Source of the DNA: a virus
DNA length: 64,000 nt
IMG/VR virus record: IMGVR_UViG_3300021091_003625
Location: 1 to 64,000 of that record
Reading direction: 5' to 3' (one strand)
Part shown: piece after piece, positions 30,685 through 40,566 of the stretch
How positions within the stretch are numbered: position 1 is the first letter of the stretch
Layout: each line of letters opens with the position of its first letter
Program-made: the position numbers and the translations under genes
Notes under the pieces: model-generated
What the model saw: only the letters and a program-made list of their open reading frames with translations
Database searches by the model: none
Told to the model about the DNA's origin: nothing

Positions 30685-33600
30685 ATGGCACGTAAAATCA
30701 TTGATATAGGTACAGTAGGCAACGATGGTACCGGCGATAGTATTCGCGATTCCTTCCGCAAAGTTAACGATAACTTCCGTGAATTATATAGTTCATTGGG
30801 TCTTGGAGAAAGACTTACATTTATTGGCCTAGATGATACTCCCGGCGCATACGTTGGGCAGAATGATTCCGAGTCCGGAAACACTCCTGTGCTCACGGTC
30901 AACAATACCGAGTCCGGTCTACAGTTCAAAAAAATAGTGCCGGGCGAAGGAATAAGCATAGATTTTACCACTGACCCTAATGAAATATCCATCAGTTCTG
31001 AATTTTCGCAGGTTGTGGGAGATCCTAGTCCACAACTAGGGGGAGATCTCAGTACCAAGTCAGGAGGTTTTCAGCATAGGATCATCGATCTAGGGACGAC
31101 CAATGATCCTCTATTTCCAATATTCGAGCATGAAGCAACCAGCAAAGGTTATGTAGATACCAAACTCAGTATAGCAGGTACGGAGGCCATAGACCCACGA
31201 ACTGGATTGAACGATACCAGTTTTGGACGCATGACCGGGCCATTGGTATTGGCTCGTGATCCCGTTCCCGATGACGACGAAGTCTTCGGAGGATTGGTCG
31301 CAGCCACTAAAAGATATGTAGATAACTCTGCATTCGGCAGCGCCGTGAACCTATATGTGGCTACCAGCGGAGAAGATGATCGCCCAGGAATCGCTTTAGA
31401 ATTCCAAGGTAGGGCTCTGGCCTATGCTTATCGCACACTAGAAGCGGCATTAAAACGAGCAGAAGAAATCATGCTCGAATCTAGATTAGAGATAGGGCCA
31501 TACAAAAAAGTTCTAACATACGACAATGGTGCCAATGACTGTACTCTAGAAGTTATCGACGATGCTCCTAGTGCCGGTAGCGGATTCAGCGGACAGGTGC
31601 TGATGAGCGTAGATTCAATTTCCGTCGTTTATCCAGGAGTGAACTATCTAGTAGGTGATATCATCACCGTGGCAGGAGGAACGTTCATAGAACCTGCCAG
31701 ATACCAGGTACTTTCAACAACAGCAACACCCGGAGGAATAATCACTGTTAGACAATTAAGTTCCGGAGTCTATACAGCATTACCGGGGTCTACAAACGTA
31801 GACACCACTGATAATAGTCCTATACCACATCCGGATATTGCAGACCGGGTGAAATTCGATATCACCTATAAGGTTAACAATGTACAGGTATTACCAGGAA
31901 ACGGAGGTAGCGGGTATGGCCTAGTTTCTGTTCGTATCGTCGGTGGCGGGGGAACTGGGGCATTCGGTACCGCAGATGTCGTCGGAGGATCGGTGGTCAG
32001 CATAACCATAGACGACTCCGGTACTGGTTTTACCAGCCTTCCTGCAGTACAGGTCAGCCTTCCTAGATTCCTAATCGAAACTAATGGTCAACGAACAGAC
32101 TTTACCGGCGATGTATCCACTAGCACACCCGAAGCGATACGCACTAGAGACCTCAGAGAAGGATTATTTCTAAGAGGAGAAACTTCAGGTGCTTTAGCAC
32201 AGATACTAGCACATAGCGGAGAACTAGACAGCGGTGGTCGAGAAATATTTGACGTAGATATCAAGTTTGGCGCTTTCCAGATCGGAGAAGTTATATCTTA
32301 TGGCGATGTATCTAGACAAACACAGATAACAGTGTTAGTAGAAAGTGGCATCTACGAAGAAAATCTTCCATTAAGAATTCCCCAGAACACTTCTATCGTG
32401 GGAGACGAATTTAGACGTTGTATCATCCGACCGAAACCAGGTATAAGTTCTAGCCCCTGGGCTTTTCTAAAATTCCGCAGAGATCTAACCATAGGCGAAG
32501 ATGGTACTGACCAGATCTCGCTGACTGATAGATTATTCGGATATCATTATCTCACAGATTCGGCAGATCCGGTATATCCTTTGATCAATAACAGAGGAGC
32601 CTATAGATCAGCGGCACAATTATTAGTTTTAAATAGATCTTTTCTACAAAAAGAAGTCATAGGGTGGATCGACTATCAGATTACTAATAATATTGCTCCT
32701 TTCGTAGCGGCCTTTGACTATAATAGGAACCTCTGCGAAAGGGATGTAGGTCTTTTGATCGATGCTATGGTGTTCGATCTACGCTATGGTAGATCGGATA
32801 GAACGGTCAGCGCCGCATTAAAATATTATTCTAATGCCAGCGGATTGATCGCTATCGGAGCGCAGTTAGACGAAACTGTAGCGGCGATCAGACGACTAGG
32901 AGTCCTGGCGCAGGCTGTGATACGCAATATTGAAATCACAGAGTTATATCAAGAAACTTTTTTACAGGTAATAGATGGAGCATTCATCGCAGAGGTTGGC
33001 ACAGGCGGTACTTCTTTCAATATCGCAGGTGCCGGTAATTTTGATCCTGTGATAATCACTTCCGCCACTCCACACGGTCTAATCAATGGTGATAATGTGA
33101 TCATCGATGCAGTAGGCGGTATGACTGAACTTAACGGCAATGATTATTTCGTTTCGGTAGTGGATAGTACTTCTTTTAGATTGTTCAACGATGCAGCATT
33201 GACAGATACCGTAGATGGTACTACGCTAGGTACATACACTAGCGGCGGCACGGCCTATAACAACGGCGGAGTGATCGGTGCGCTGATCAATGTCATCATA
33301 GACGTTATCGACGAATCTGGTCCGGGATTTGGATCTGTAAACACACCCAAGAACAACGATCAGATGGATATGTTCTTGTGCAACGACAGCGTACGGTTAC
33401 AGGCCATCACTGGTCAAGGACATGGCGGATTCATGATGGTCTTGGACCCTACGGGGCAGATATTGGCCAAGTCTCCTTATGCCCAAGAATGCGCCAGTTT
33501 TTCCAAGAGCACAGGCAGACAGACATTCGCTGGCGGACAATACATCGATGGATTTACTGGAAACATAAAATTTGAATTAGTTGGTAAGAGAGAGATCGCT

Positions 33601-36600
33601 GTCGCTGCTATGCTCGCAGGAAGATCCTATACTATCAAGACTCCCGGCAGCACCACTTTTACATCACTAGGGGCCACAGATAATAATATAGGAACAGTCT
33701 TCAATTACAACGGATTTCCAGTCGCTGGAAACGGTACCGTGGAAGATAACAGTTTCTTGTTAGTAGAAGGACTGGATAGATTTCCCCAACTGCCGGCATC
33801 TTTCATCGTACAAGACACAGTTTATAGAATCAACTATGTTAGAGATTTTACTTTCAATGTGGCTGGATCTACAGCATCATTCGTTCTAGACGAAGCCACA
33901 CCCTGGCCATTCGGTATATTTTCATACGATGACGATATCTGTTACAGAGATGTAGGATTGATCATCGACGGCCTGGGTTATGACATCGTGCTCGGTACTA
34001 ACTACCATATGCGCAAAGCAGGCCTGACCTACAGGCAGGCCAATGCGGCCGTGGTGATTGTTGATCAATTGGATCTCACTGCCAGAGCGATTTCTTATGC
34101 ACACGATCTCGCTATAGATTATCTTGCATTGTATCCAAGCGCACAGTCGGTGGCAGAAACTAGCCAATTGGTATTAGACAACATCGTAAGGAACGGGGTT
34201 ACATTTGCACCAGCATTATCTTTTACCAATCCTCCGGGATTGACTAGCAATATCATTAATGCCAAAAGTCTGTTACTTGCTAATTTAAACTATATCGCAG
34301 ATGAAGTTGTGGGTTATGTTACTGCTACCTATCCCTCTTTGACTTATAATACTACTACCTGTGCTAGAGATACACGATTTATCGTAGAAGCATTGATCTA
34401 TGACATTACATATGGGGGTAACAGCCAGACCAGAGACGCGGGGATTAGATATTATAATGGAGTAGGAGATGCTATCGTTTTACAGATACCCTCGGGACAG
34501 TTATCGGAAACTGCAGATGCTATAGATTATATTAGATATCTTTGCAAACAGGTTATATTAGATCTTCCGCCCGCAGTCACTTACAGCGTTACTTCACGAA
34601 TTTCAGGCGCTGTGAGCGATGTAACCGTGCAAAATCTGATCGAAACATTATTACTGGAAACTTCAGATATAGTAGCGAATGGCGTAGGTGCCGCGGCAGC
34701 CGAGGTACTTCCAGATCTAGATGCTTATGCATATACAACTTTAAGCAAAAATGCGCGAACTGCCTTGCTGGCAGAAAAAATCGACATACAGCAGGCAACC
34801 ATAGAGTTCGTGGACGATAATGCCAACATCTATGAGGTGTTGATGCCAGGTAACAGATCTATGTTGTCGAATGACTTTACACAGATCAATGATCTAGGTT
34901 ACGGTATAGTTACACAGAATGGCGGATTGGCAGAATGCGTTTCTATGTTCACCTACTACTGCCATATTTCTTACTATGCGGTCAATGGAGGACAGATCCG
35001 GTCAGTGGGAGGCTCTAGCGCACACGGAAATTTCGCCCTGGTCGCAGAAGGTGCGGATCCTCTAGAAGTTCCTACCCCGGTCACACTATATTATGATCTG
35101 GCCCAGGGTGCTGATGTATATTTCCCCAGCCCGACATATGCCAATACTGTCAACGGATTGATAATCTACGTAGACAATCTAGTATATGCTCCTCTGGATC
35201 GAGGAGAATTAGAAATCGATCATGGGCTAGGCAGCATCTATAGATATCCTATAGCCACTAGCGAATTCGGCGGAGATCTACCTCCTGGAGTGGCTAAACT
35301 GAGTTTGCAGAGTTCTGAGGGGGCGGGAGTAGAAGGGCTAGCAGCAACAGTTCCCGATGGAACCCGGGTCACTGTTAGACAGAATGCGCAGACAGTTCTT
35401 ACCGGTGATGTAGTAGATGTGGCTGTGCGACCATCTACAGGCATGGTGCTTCGAGAATCGCCCACGGTCTATAGAATCTTGCAGTTTGAAGAGTATCAAG
35501 ATCCCGTAGGTGAAAGGACCTGCACGATCAGTATATCTAGTCCCGCAATTATCACTAGAGTGGCGCATGGTCTCCAACCGGATTATCAGATCAGCTTGGC
35601 CACTACCGGTTCTCTGCCCACGGGAGTCAATTCGGTAGACATATATTACGTTTTAGCGGATGGATTCACTGCCGACAGTTTTAGTATCTCCGCGACCAAG
35701 AGAGGAACAGCAATCATTACCAGTGGTAGCCAATCTGGCACACAGGGATATTTCGTAGAGGGTTTGGCCAGGACTACCCTAAGAGAAAACTATAATTATG
35801 TAGATCTTTCTATATGGCCTAGCCAACCATTCTCTGCAGGTTCACAGATCTGTACTATATCTATAGCCAGCCCTGCTGTAGTGACACTGGTAGGTCATGG
35901 ATTTCTCGCTGGGGACACCATAAAAATTGAAACCGACGGATCGTTGCCCACGGGAATAATCAACGGTGGACATGTTTTCGTAAAAACAGTTCTGAGTCCA
36001 AATACATTTACCATCACTAGAGAGGCTATTCCTGGATCAGTGGCAACAGATACCAGCGGTACACAGAGTGGTGTCCATCGCGTGGGTAAAATCGTGGGTG
36101 CGGCGGGGGATTCTACCTTCGCAGTAGTACCTCTAGGAGGAGATGAGAAAGATAGAGTACTGAATACTTTGATCGTGTGGAAAGGTGTAGAACACGAACT
36201 AATAGCCTATAACGATGAAAATATCACTGGTCAACCTTTTGCCACGATAACACTCGATCCACCGTTAGTTGACAGTGTGATCTATTTCACTGCGCTACCT
36301 GCATTAAAAGGAGCAGTTCCTAAAGACGAACCGGGAACATTGACCATCAGGATCGGCCTGACTAGGGTGACTTCTCATGATCTGCTAGACATCGGTACTG
36401 GTTCTTATTCGGATACAAATTACCCCAACGAAATATATGGACCGCCGGTTAACTCCTATAATCCTGGACAAGAGATACAAGAACGAGGAGTGGGGCGAGT
36501 TTTCTATGTGACCACCGACCAATTCGGTAACTTTTCAGTAGGTCCATATTTCCGGGTCGACCAAGGTACTGGTACTGTGACATTCGCGGCGTCGATCGCG

Positions 36601-38238
36601 CTGAGCAATCTAGACGGAATCGGATTCAAGCGAGGTGTTCCTATCTCAGAATTTTCTATAGATTCGTCGATGTCGGATAACGCTACTGATTCTGTACCTA
36701 CCGAAAACGCTACGAGAACCTATATCGATCGTAGATTAGGTGTTACACACGGCGGAGGAATCGTAGCGGGAACTTCATTGATCCCTGCGTTCTCGGGTGG
36801 ATTCATGAGCCTAGATGGACAGTTATCTATGAAAGGCAACATGAGCATAGGCAATTTCAAGATCACTGATCTTGCGGATGCCACGAGTCCTCTAGACGGC
36901 ATCAATCTACGGAGCATGACTTTTGCCAATTTCCAGGATGCTTCGTTGTCCAATGTCAGTGCTGCGGATATATTGACATTCACTGGCGCTGGAAATATAG
37001 TCCAAAATTCCACTGTGATAGGCGATATCAGTTTTAATATCGACAGCACGGCTAATACTGTAGACGCTCAGATCAACCCAGGATCGATCTCGAACTCGGA
37101 TATCAATATATCAGCAGCGATATCTCAGAGTAAATTAGCAATGACGGCTGCTTCTACCCGAGCCAATGCCACGGGAATCGCTCAGGCAGATCGAGGATTA
37201 GCCAGTTTCGATTCCGCGCAGTTTGACGCCACCAACGGATGGATCAGTGTAAAAAACAATGGACTCACCCTCAATAAACTATCCCAGATAGCCACTAAAA
37301 CCGTAGTAGGAAATTCCGGATTGACCACTGCAGATCCCGCAGCAGTGACATTTACCACTGTGGTAAATGATGGTGGCGCTATCAAAAAATCTCAGTACAA
37401 CAGCGGGACTGGATATCTCCGCAGGATCGGATTTACTTCTACGGCAGATGGTGATTATGCCATCGTAGATGAATCAAGCCCCAACGTAGTCAGCACTTTA
37501 GTTAAACGAGACAGCAGTGGTGATTTTGGTGCTAGAAATGTTTCTGTAGAAAGACTGTTAGTCGATACCAAAGTCACGATAGATACCACTACCAGCGCCA
37601 CAGGAGGTTATACACAGTACCACGGATTCCTGGGACAGGTGGGTATTTTAGTAGGCGACGGATCGCTGGCCACCGATAAGAGGAGTTTCTACGATAACGA
37701 TGGTCATACGTTTCGGACTCAAAACGGTCTCAGCAATGCTCCTATCATATGTTCTTCGGTACAGGCTGTCGCGCTGACCGCTGGGGCTTCATCAACTACA
37801 GGAACAGTGACTGGGACTTGGTCACTGTCTAGTGGAAGCAGATGGCAGGCCACATACTCTGCCGACCTAGCAGAGTATTACGAAGGCGATCGCGAATATG
37901 AAGTAGGAACTGTATTGGTATTCGGAGGAGACAAAGAAGTCACGGTAGAAGGCAAACAAGGCAACACCAAAGTGGCGGGAGTGGTATCAGATTCTGCTGC
38001 TTTCGTCATGTATGATGCCTGCCCTGGACATAAGAATCTAATCGCATTGCAAGGGCGTGTTCCCTGCAAGGTCGTAGGAAAAGTACGCAAAGGAGATCTA
38101 ATCATAACTTCAAACATACCAGGAGTCGCGATATCTTCGGGCAGTGAAGCACGAGCAGGAACCATCGTAGGCAAGGCCCTAGTCGACTACGATTCAGATC
38201 ATATCGGCACTATAGAAGTGGCCGTGGGAAGAACATAA
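30685..38238 (+). CDS. Giant tail fibre/adhesin protein with gp10-like N-terminus
   Basis: This 2517-residue protein begins with the T4 gp10-type module (IDIGTVGNDGTGD, then SFRKVNDNFRELY), which in T4 anchors the protein to the baseplate. Residues about 210-260 (YVATSGEDDRPG, AYAYRTLEAA) and 545-590 (VESGIYEENLPLRIP, SIVGDEFRR) look like a right-handed beta-helix domain. Further blocks repeat CTIS-I-SPA and GSLPTG units (about 1610-1810), and others begin YNRNLCERDVGLL/YDDDICYRDVGLI. The C-terminal 130 residues (SADLAEYYEGDREYEVGTV, VAGVVSDSAAFVM) resemble the G2-peptidase/chaperone-type ends of phage fibres that mature by self-cleavage. Probably a host-recognition structure. Confidence 0.8.
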   Translation: MARKIIDIGTVGNDGTGDSIRDSFRKVNDNFRELYSSLGLGERLTFIGLDDTPGAYVGQNDSESGNTPVLTVNNTESGLQFKKIVPGEGISIDFTTDPNEISISSEFSQVVGDPSPQLGGDLSTKSGGFQHRIIDLGTTNDPLFPIFEHEATSKGYVDTKLSIAGTEAIDPRTGLNDTSFGRMTGPLVLARDPVPDDDEVFGGLVAATKRYVDNSAFGSAVNLYVATSGEDDRPGIALEFQGRALAYAYRTLEAALKRAEEIMLESRLEIGPYKKVLTYDNGANDCTLEVIDDAPSAGSGFSGQVLMSVDSISVVYPGVNYLVGDIITVAGGTFIEPARYQVLSTTATPGGIITVRQLSSGVYTALPGSTNVDTTDNSPIPHPDIADRVKFDITYKVNNVQVLPGNGGSGYGLVSVRIVGGGGTGAFGTADVVGGSVVSITIDDSGTGFTSLPAVQVSLPRFLIETNGQRTDFTGDVSTSTPEAIRTRDLREGLFLRGETSGALAQILAHSGELDSGGREIFDVDIKFGAFQIGEVISYGDVSRQTQITVLVESGIYEENLPLRIPQNTSIVGDEFRRCIIRPKPGISSSPWAFLKFRRDLTIGEDGTDQISLTDRLFGYHYLTDSADPVYPLINNRGAYRSAAQLLVLNRSFLQKEVIGWIDYQITNNIAPFVAAFDYNRNLCERDVGLLIDAMVFDLRYGRSDRTVSAALKYYSNASGLIAIGAQLDETVAAIRRLGVLAQAVIRNIEITELYQETFLQVIDGAFIAEVGTGGTSFNIAGAGNFDPVIITSATPHGLINGDNVIIDAVGGMTELNGNDYFVSVVDSTSFRLFNDAALTDTVDGTTLGTYTSGGTAYNNGGVIGALINVIIDVIDESGPGFGSVNTPKNNDQMDMFLCNDSVRLQAITGQGHGGFMMVLDPTGQILAKSPYAQECASFSKSTGRQTFAGGQYIDGFTGNIKFELVGKREIAVAAMLAGRSYTIKTPGSTTFTSLGATDNNIGTVFNYNGFPVAGNGTVEDNSFLLVEGLDRFPQLPASFIVQDTVYRINYVRDFTFNVAGSTASFVLDEATPWPFGIFSYDDDICYRDVGLIIDGLGYDIVLGTNYHMRKAGLTYRQANAAVVIVDQLDLTARAISYAHDLAIDYLALYPSAQSVAETSQLVLDNIVRNGVTFAPALSFTNPPGLTSNIINAKSLLLANLNYIADEVVGYVTATYPSLTYNTTTCARDTRFIVEALIYDITYGGNSQTRDAGIRYYNGVGDAIVLQIPSGQLSETADAIDYIRYLCKQVILDLPPAVTYSVTSRISGAVSDVTVQNLIETLLLETSDIVANGVGAAAAEVLPDLDAYAYTTLSKNARTALLAEKIDIQQATIEFVDDNANIYEVLMPGNRSMLSNDFTQINDLGYGIVTQNGGLAECVSMFTYYCHISYYAVNGGQIRSVGGSSAHGNFALVAEGADPLEVPTPVTLYYDLAQGADVYFPSPTYANTVNGLIIYVDNLVYAPLDRGELEIDHGLGSIYRYPIATSEFGGDLPPGVAKLSLQSSEGAGVEGLAATVPDGTRVTVRQNAQTVLTGDVVDVAVRPSTGMVLRESPTVYRILQFEEYQDPVGERTCTISISSPAIITRVAHGLQPDYQISLATTGSLPTGVNSVDIYYVLADGFTADSFSISATKRGTAIITSGSQSGTQGYFVEGLARTTLRENYNYVDLSIWPSQPFSAGSQICTISIASPAVVTLVGHGFLAGDTIKIETDGSLPTGIINGGHVFVKTVLSPNTFTITREAIPGSVATDTSGTQSGVHRVGKIVGAAGDSTFAVVPLGGDEKDRVLNTLIVWKGVEHELIAYNDENITGQPFATITLDPPLVDSVIYFTALPALKGAVPKDEPGTLTIRIGLTRVTSHDLLDIGTGSYSDTNYPNEIYGPPVNSYNPGQEIQERGVGRVFYVTTDQFGNFSVGPYFRVDQGTGTVTFAASIALSNLDGIGFKRGVPISEFSIDSSMSDNATDSVPTENATRTYIDRRLGVTHGGGIVAGTSLIPAFSGGFMSLDGQLSMKGNMSIGNFKITDLADATSPLDGINLRSMTFANFQDASLSNVSAADILTFTGAGNIVQNSTVIGDISFNIDSTANTVDAQINPGSISNSDINISAAISQSKLAMTAASTRANATGIAQADRGLASFDSAQFDATNGWISVKNNGLTLNKLSQIATKTVVGNSGLTTADPAAVTFTTVVNDGGAIKKSQYNSGTGYLRRIGFTSTADGDYAIVDESSPNVVSTLVKRDSSGDFGARNVSVERLLVDTKVTIDTTTSATGGYTQYHGFLGQVGILVGDGSLATDKRSFYDNDGHTFRTQNGLSNAPIICSSVQAVALTAGASSTTGTVTGTWSLSSGSRWQATYSADLAEYYEGDREYEVGTVLVFGGDKEVTVEGKQGNTKVAGVVSDSAAFVMYDACPGHKNLIALQGRVPCKVVGKVRKGDLIITSNIPGVAISSGSEARAGTIVGKALVDYDSDHIGTIEVAVGRT

Positions 38239-40565
38239 TGGCAAAACAAACTATCAATCCGGGTGCTGCTCCTATCGTATGGAGCACCGTGGATGAAGCA
38301 TTCAGGGCTATCAATGATAACTTCACTGAACTTTATCTAACTGTATCAGGGGGTCCTGGTTCAGTGATCGATCTCACAGATCTAGGCACCAATCTCATAC
38401 CTAGAGATACTGAATTCTATGATCTAGGATCTGCTGCCAAGCGATGGAAAGATCTATATCTCAGCGGATCTAGCCTTCATCTAGGCAGCGCGATACTGAC
38501 CGCCACTGGTTCCTCGATCAATCTTCCTGCGGGATCGACCATAGGCGGCTCAGTCTTAGACAACGAATATTTTAGAGAAATCGCAGTAGCAGGTCAAAAT
38601 AATATCGTAGCAGATGCTGGAGGTACAGATATACTAACTGTTGCATCCGGTACTGGTATCTCTTTAACTACCAACGATACCACAGACACCTTGACCATCG
38701 CGAACAGCGGAGTAACCAGTTTAACTACCAGCAGCGGTCTAAGCATCAATACGTCTGCCGTTGGAGCAGTATCTATAACCAATACCGGTGTGACTGGGTT
38801 AACTGCAGGGGCAGGGATTTCTGTCAATCAATCTACAGGTCCTATTTCTATCAGCAATACCGGAGTATTGTCTGTGACCACATTTGGTGGATCAGGAATC
38901 ACTATCAATAATCCATCCCCGGGTGTTTTCGAATTCGTGAATTCTTTGCCGAACGTCCAACAAGATACGTTTAGAAGCATCCTAGTGGCTGGTCAGGCCA
39001 CAGTGCAGGCAGACAACGCAGCAGATAATTTAATTTTGCTTAATGGTACTGGCATCAATATTACCACTGATGCTGCCACCGATACCATTACGTTCACTAA
39101 TACGGGTGTTACGACTCTAGCAGGATCCGGCGCCGGTATAAGTGTGAGTGCTGCTACGGGATCTGTGAACATATCTAATACCGGAGTCACTAGCCTAGTA
39201 GCAGGCAGCGGAATAAGTGTAAGCACGGGTACGGGAGCAGTCACAGTCACAAATACTAGATTTGGATTCCAAAATTTCGCTGTGGCTAGCAATCCTAATC
39301 CTATACAAGCAGACAACGACTCTGATACATTTACATTCGTGGCCGGCGAAGGAGTAGTCCTGATACCCAATCCAACCAACGACAGCCTAGAAATCAATGT
39401 GTCATTTATCAACGGCAATGTATTTGCACACGATTCCACATTGTTGATAGATGCTGCAGGATCACAGATCTTAGGAGATATCAATACTGCTCGATTAAGA
39501 ACTTCCGAAACGCAGATAGCGCTGGGTTTCAGAGCAGGAGCAACATCTCAAGGCGCCAATTCGATCGCTATAGGAAATTCAGCAGGCTTCCTTAATCAAC
39601 CAGCTAATTCGATCATCATCAATGCCAGCGGTTCTGTTCTCAACGGTTCAGCGGCTGGGTTCTATGTAGAACCTATAAGAGAAGACACAGGACCTCAGGT
39701 GTTATATTATGATCCCACAGGAACCAAAGAAATAACATGGGGACCGGTGCCCAGCGGCGGAGGAGGCGGAGGGGGTGGTGGTGGCGAAAATTTTGAATTT
39801 AATGTAGCCGGTGATGATTCTACCATGAGAACAATTTTCTCAGGAGAAACTCTGCGTTTTGCAGGCGCTGGCGGTATTACCACAACAACTGATGGTGAAG
39901 GTAGAGTCACCATTACAGGTCCAACATTAGCCACAGTAGCTACCAGCGGAAATTATTTAGATTTAAGCAATCGACCATCATTAGCCACAGTAGCTACCAG
40001 CGGAAATTATTTAGATTTAAGCAATCAACCATCTATACCTGCTGCATATTCTGTAACCAGTATTGATGCCTTATCAGATGTTGACACATCAACTACTCCT
40101 CCAACAAATGGTCAAAGCCTAGTTTGGAGTACGGCCAGCAGCAAATGGTTACCTAGCACTGTAACCGGCGGCGGCGGTAGTGCTTTACAATCAAGAACTT
40201 CAATTTCTGCTAGCACAATTAGTATTGCAGATGGAGCCTCAAGTGATATTACTTTGACTGCATTTAAATCATATGCTTTGTTAAAAATTCAAACTTCTCA
40301 TGCATCTTGGGTTAGATTATATGTTGATGGAGCATCTAGAACAGCAGACTCTAGCAGGGCCGAAGGGGTTGATCCTAGTCCCGGAGCAGGCGTAATAGCA
40401 GAAGTGATTACTACCGGAGCACAAACAATTTTAATGAGCCCCGGCGTTATTGGTTTTAATAATGACGGCACGGGCGCTACGCAACTTTATGTTGCTGTAA
40501 AAAATAAAAGCGGATCTGCAAATGCAATTACTGTGACATGTACAGTCCTACAATTAGAGGCTTGA
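38238..40565 (+). CDS. Tail fibre protein with gp10-like N-terminus and poly-Gly linker
   Basis: This 775-residue protein has an N-terminal AFRAINDNFTELY module (degenerate gp10 type), a FYDLGSAAKRWKDLYL segment, several repeats of a GISV/SISNTGV pattern (about 130-350), and a NGNVFAHDSTLLIDAAG motif shared with the first gene of the window. A run of ten Gly (around residue 515) separates this from a C-terminal domain containing two LATVATSGNYLDLSN repeats and a beta-rich end common in marine phage fibres. TAATG overlap with the upstream gene and 1 nt before the subtilase gene. Confidence 0.75.
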   Translation: MAKQTINPGAAPIVWSTVDEAFRAINDNFTELYLTVSGGPGSVIDLTDLGTNLIPRDTEFYDLGSAAKRWKDLYLSGSSLHLGSAILTATGSSINLPAGSTIGGSVLDNEYFREIAVAGQNNIVADAGGTDILTVASGTGISLTTNDTTDTLTIANSGVTSLTTSSGLSINTSAVGAVSITNTGVTGLTAGAGISVNQSTGPISISNTGVLSVTTFGGSGITINNPSPGVFEFVNSLPNVQQDTFRSILVAGQATVQADNAADNLILLNGTGINITTDAATDTITFTNTGVTTLAGSGAGISVSAATGSVNISNTGVTSLVAGSGISVSTGTGAVTVTNTRFGFQNFAVASNPNPIQADNDSDTFTFVAGEGVVLIPNPTNDSLEINVSFINGNVFAHDSTLLIDAAGSQILGDINTARLRTSETQIALGFRAGATSQGANSIAIGNSAGFLNQPANSIIINASGSVLNGSAAGFYVEPIREDTGPQVLYYDPTGTKEITWGPVPSGGGGGGGGGGENFEFNVAGDDSTMRTIFSGETLRFAGAGGITTTTDGEGRVTITGPTLATVATSGNYLDLSNRPSLATVATSGNYLDLSNQPSIPAAYSVTSIDALSDVDTSTTPPTNGQSLVWSTASSKWLPSTVTGGGGSALQSRTSISASTISIADGASSDITLTAFKSYALLKIQTSHASWVRLYVDGASRTADSSRAEGVDPSPGAGVIAEVITTGAQTILMSPGVIGFNNDGTGATQLYVAVKNKSGSANAITVTCTVLQLEA
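39927..40034 (+). repeat. Two tandem 54-bp repeats
   Basis: Copies start at 39927 and 39981 and differ at only a few bases near their end. They encode 18-residue units in frame in the fibre gene. Confidence 0.85.
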
Positions 40566-40566
40566 T

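Noticed and set aside
30660-40000. Several minus-strand open frames in the fibre genes
   Set aside because: They are antisense to long, well-supported structural genes and have low-complexity products.
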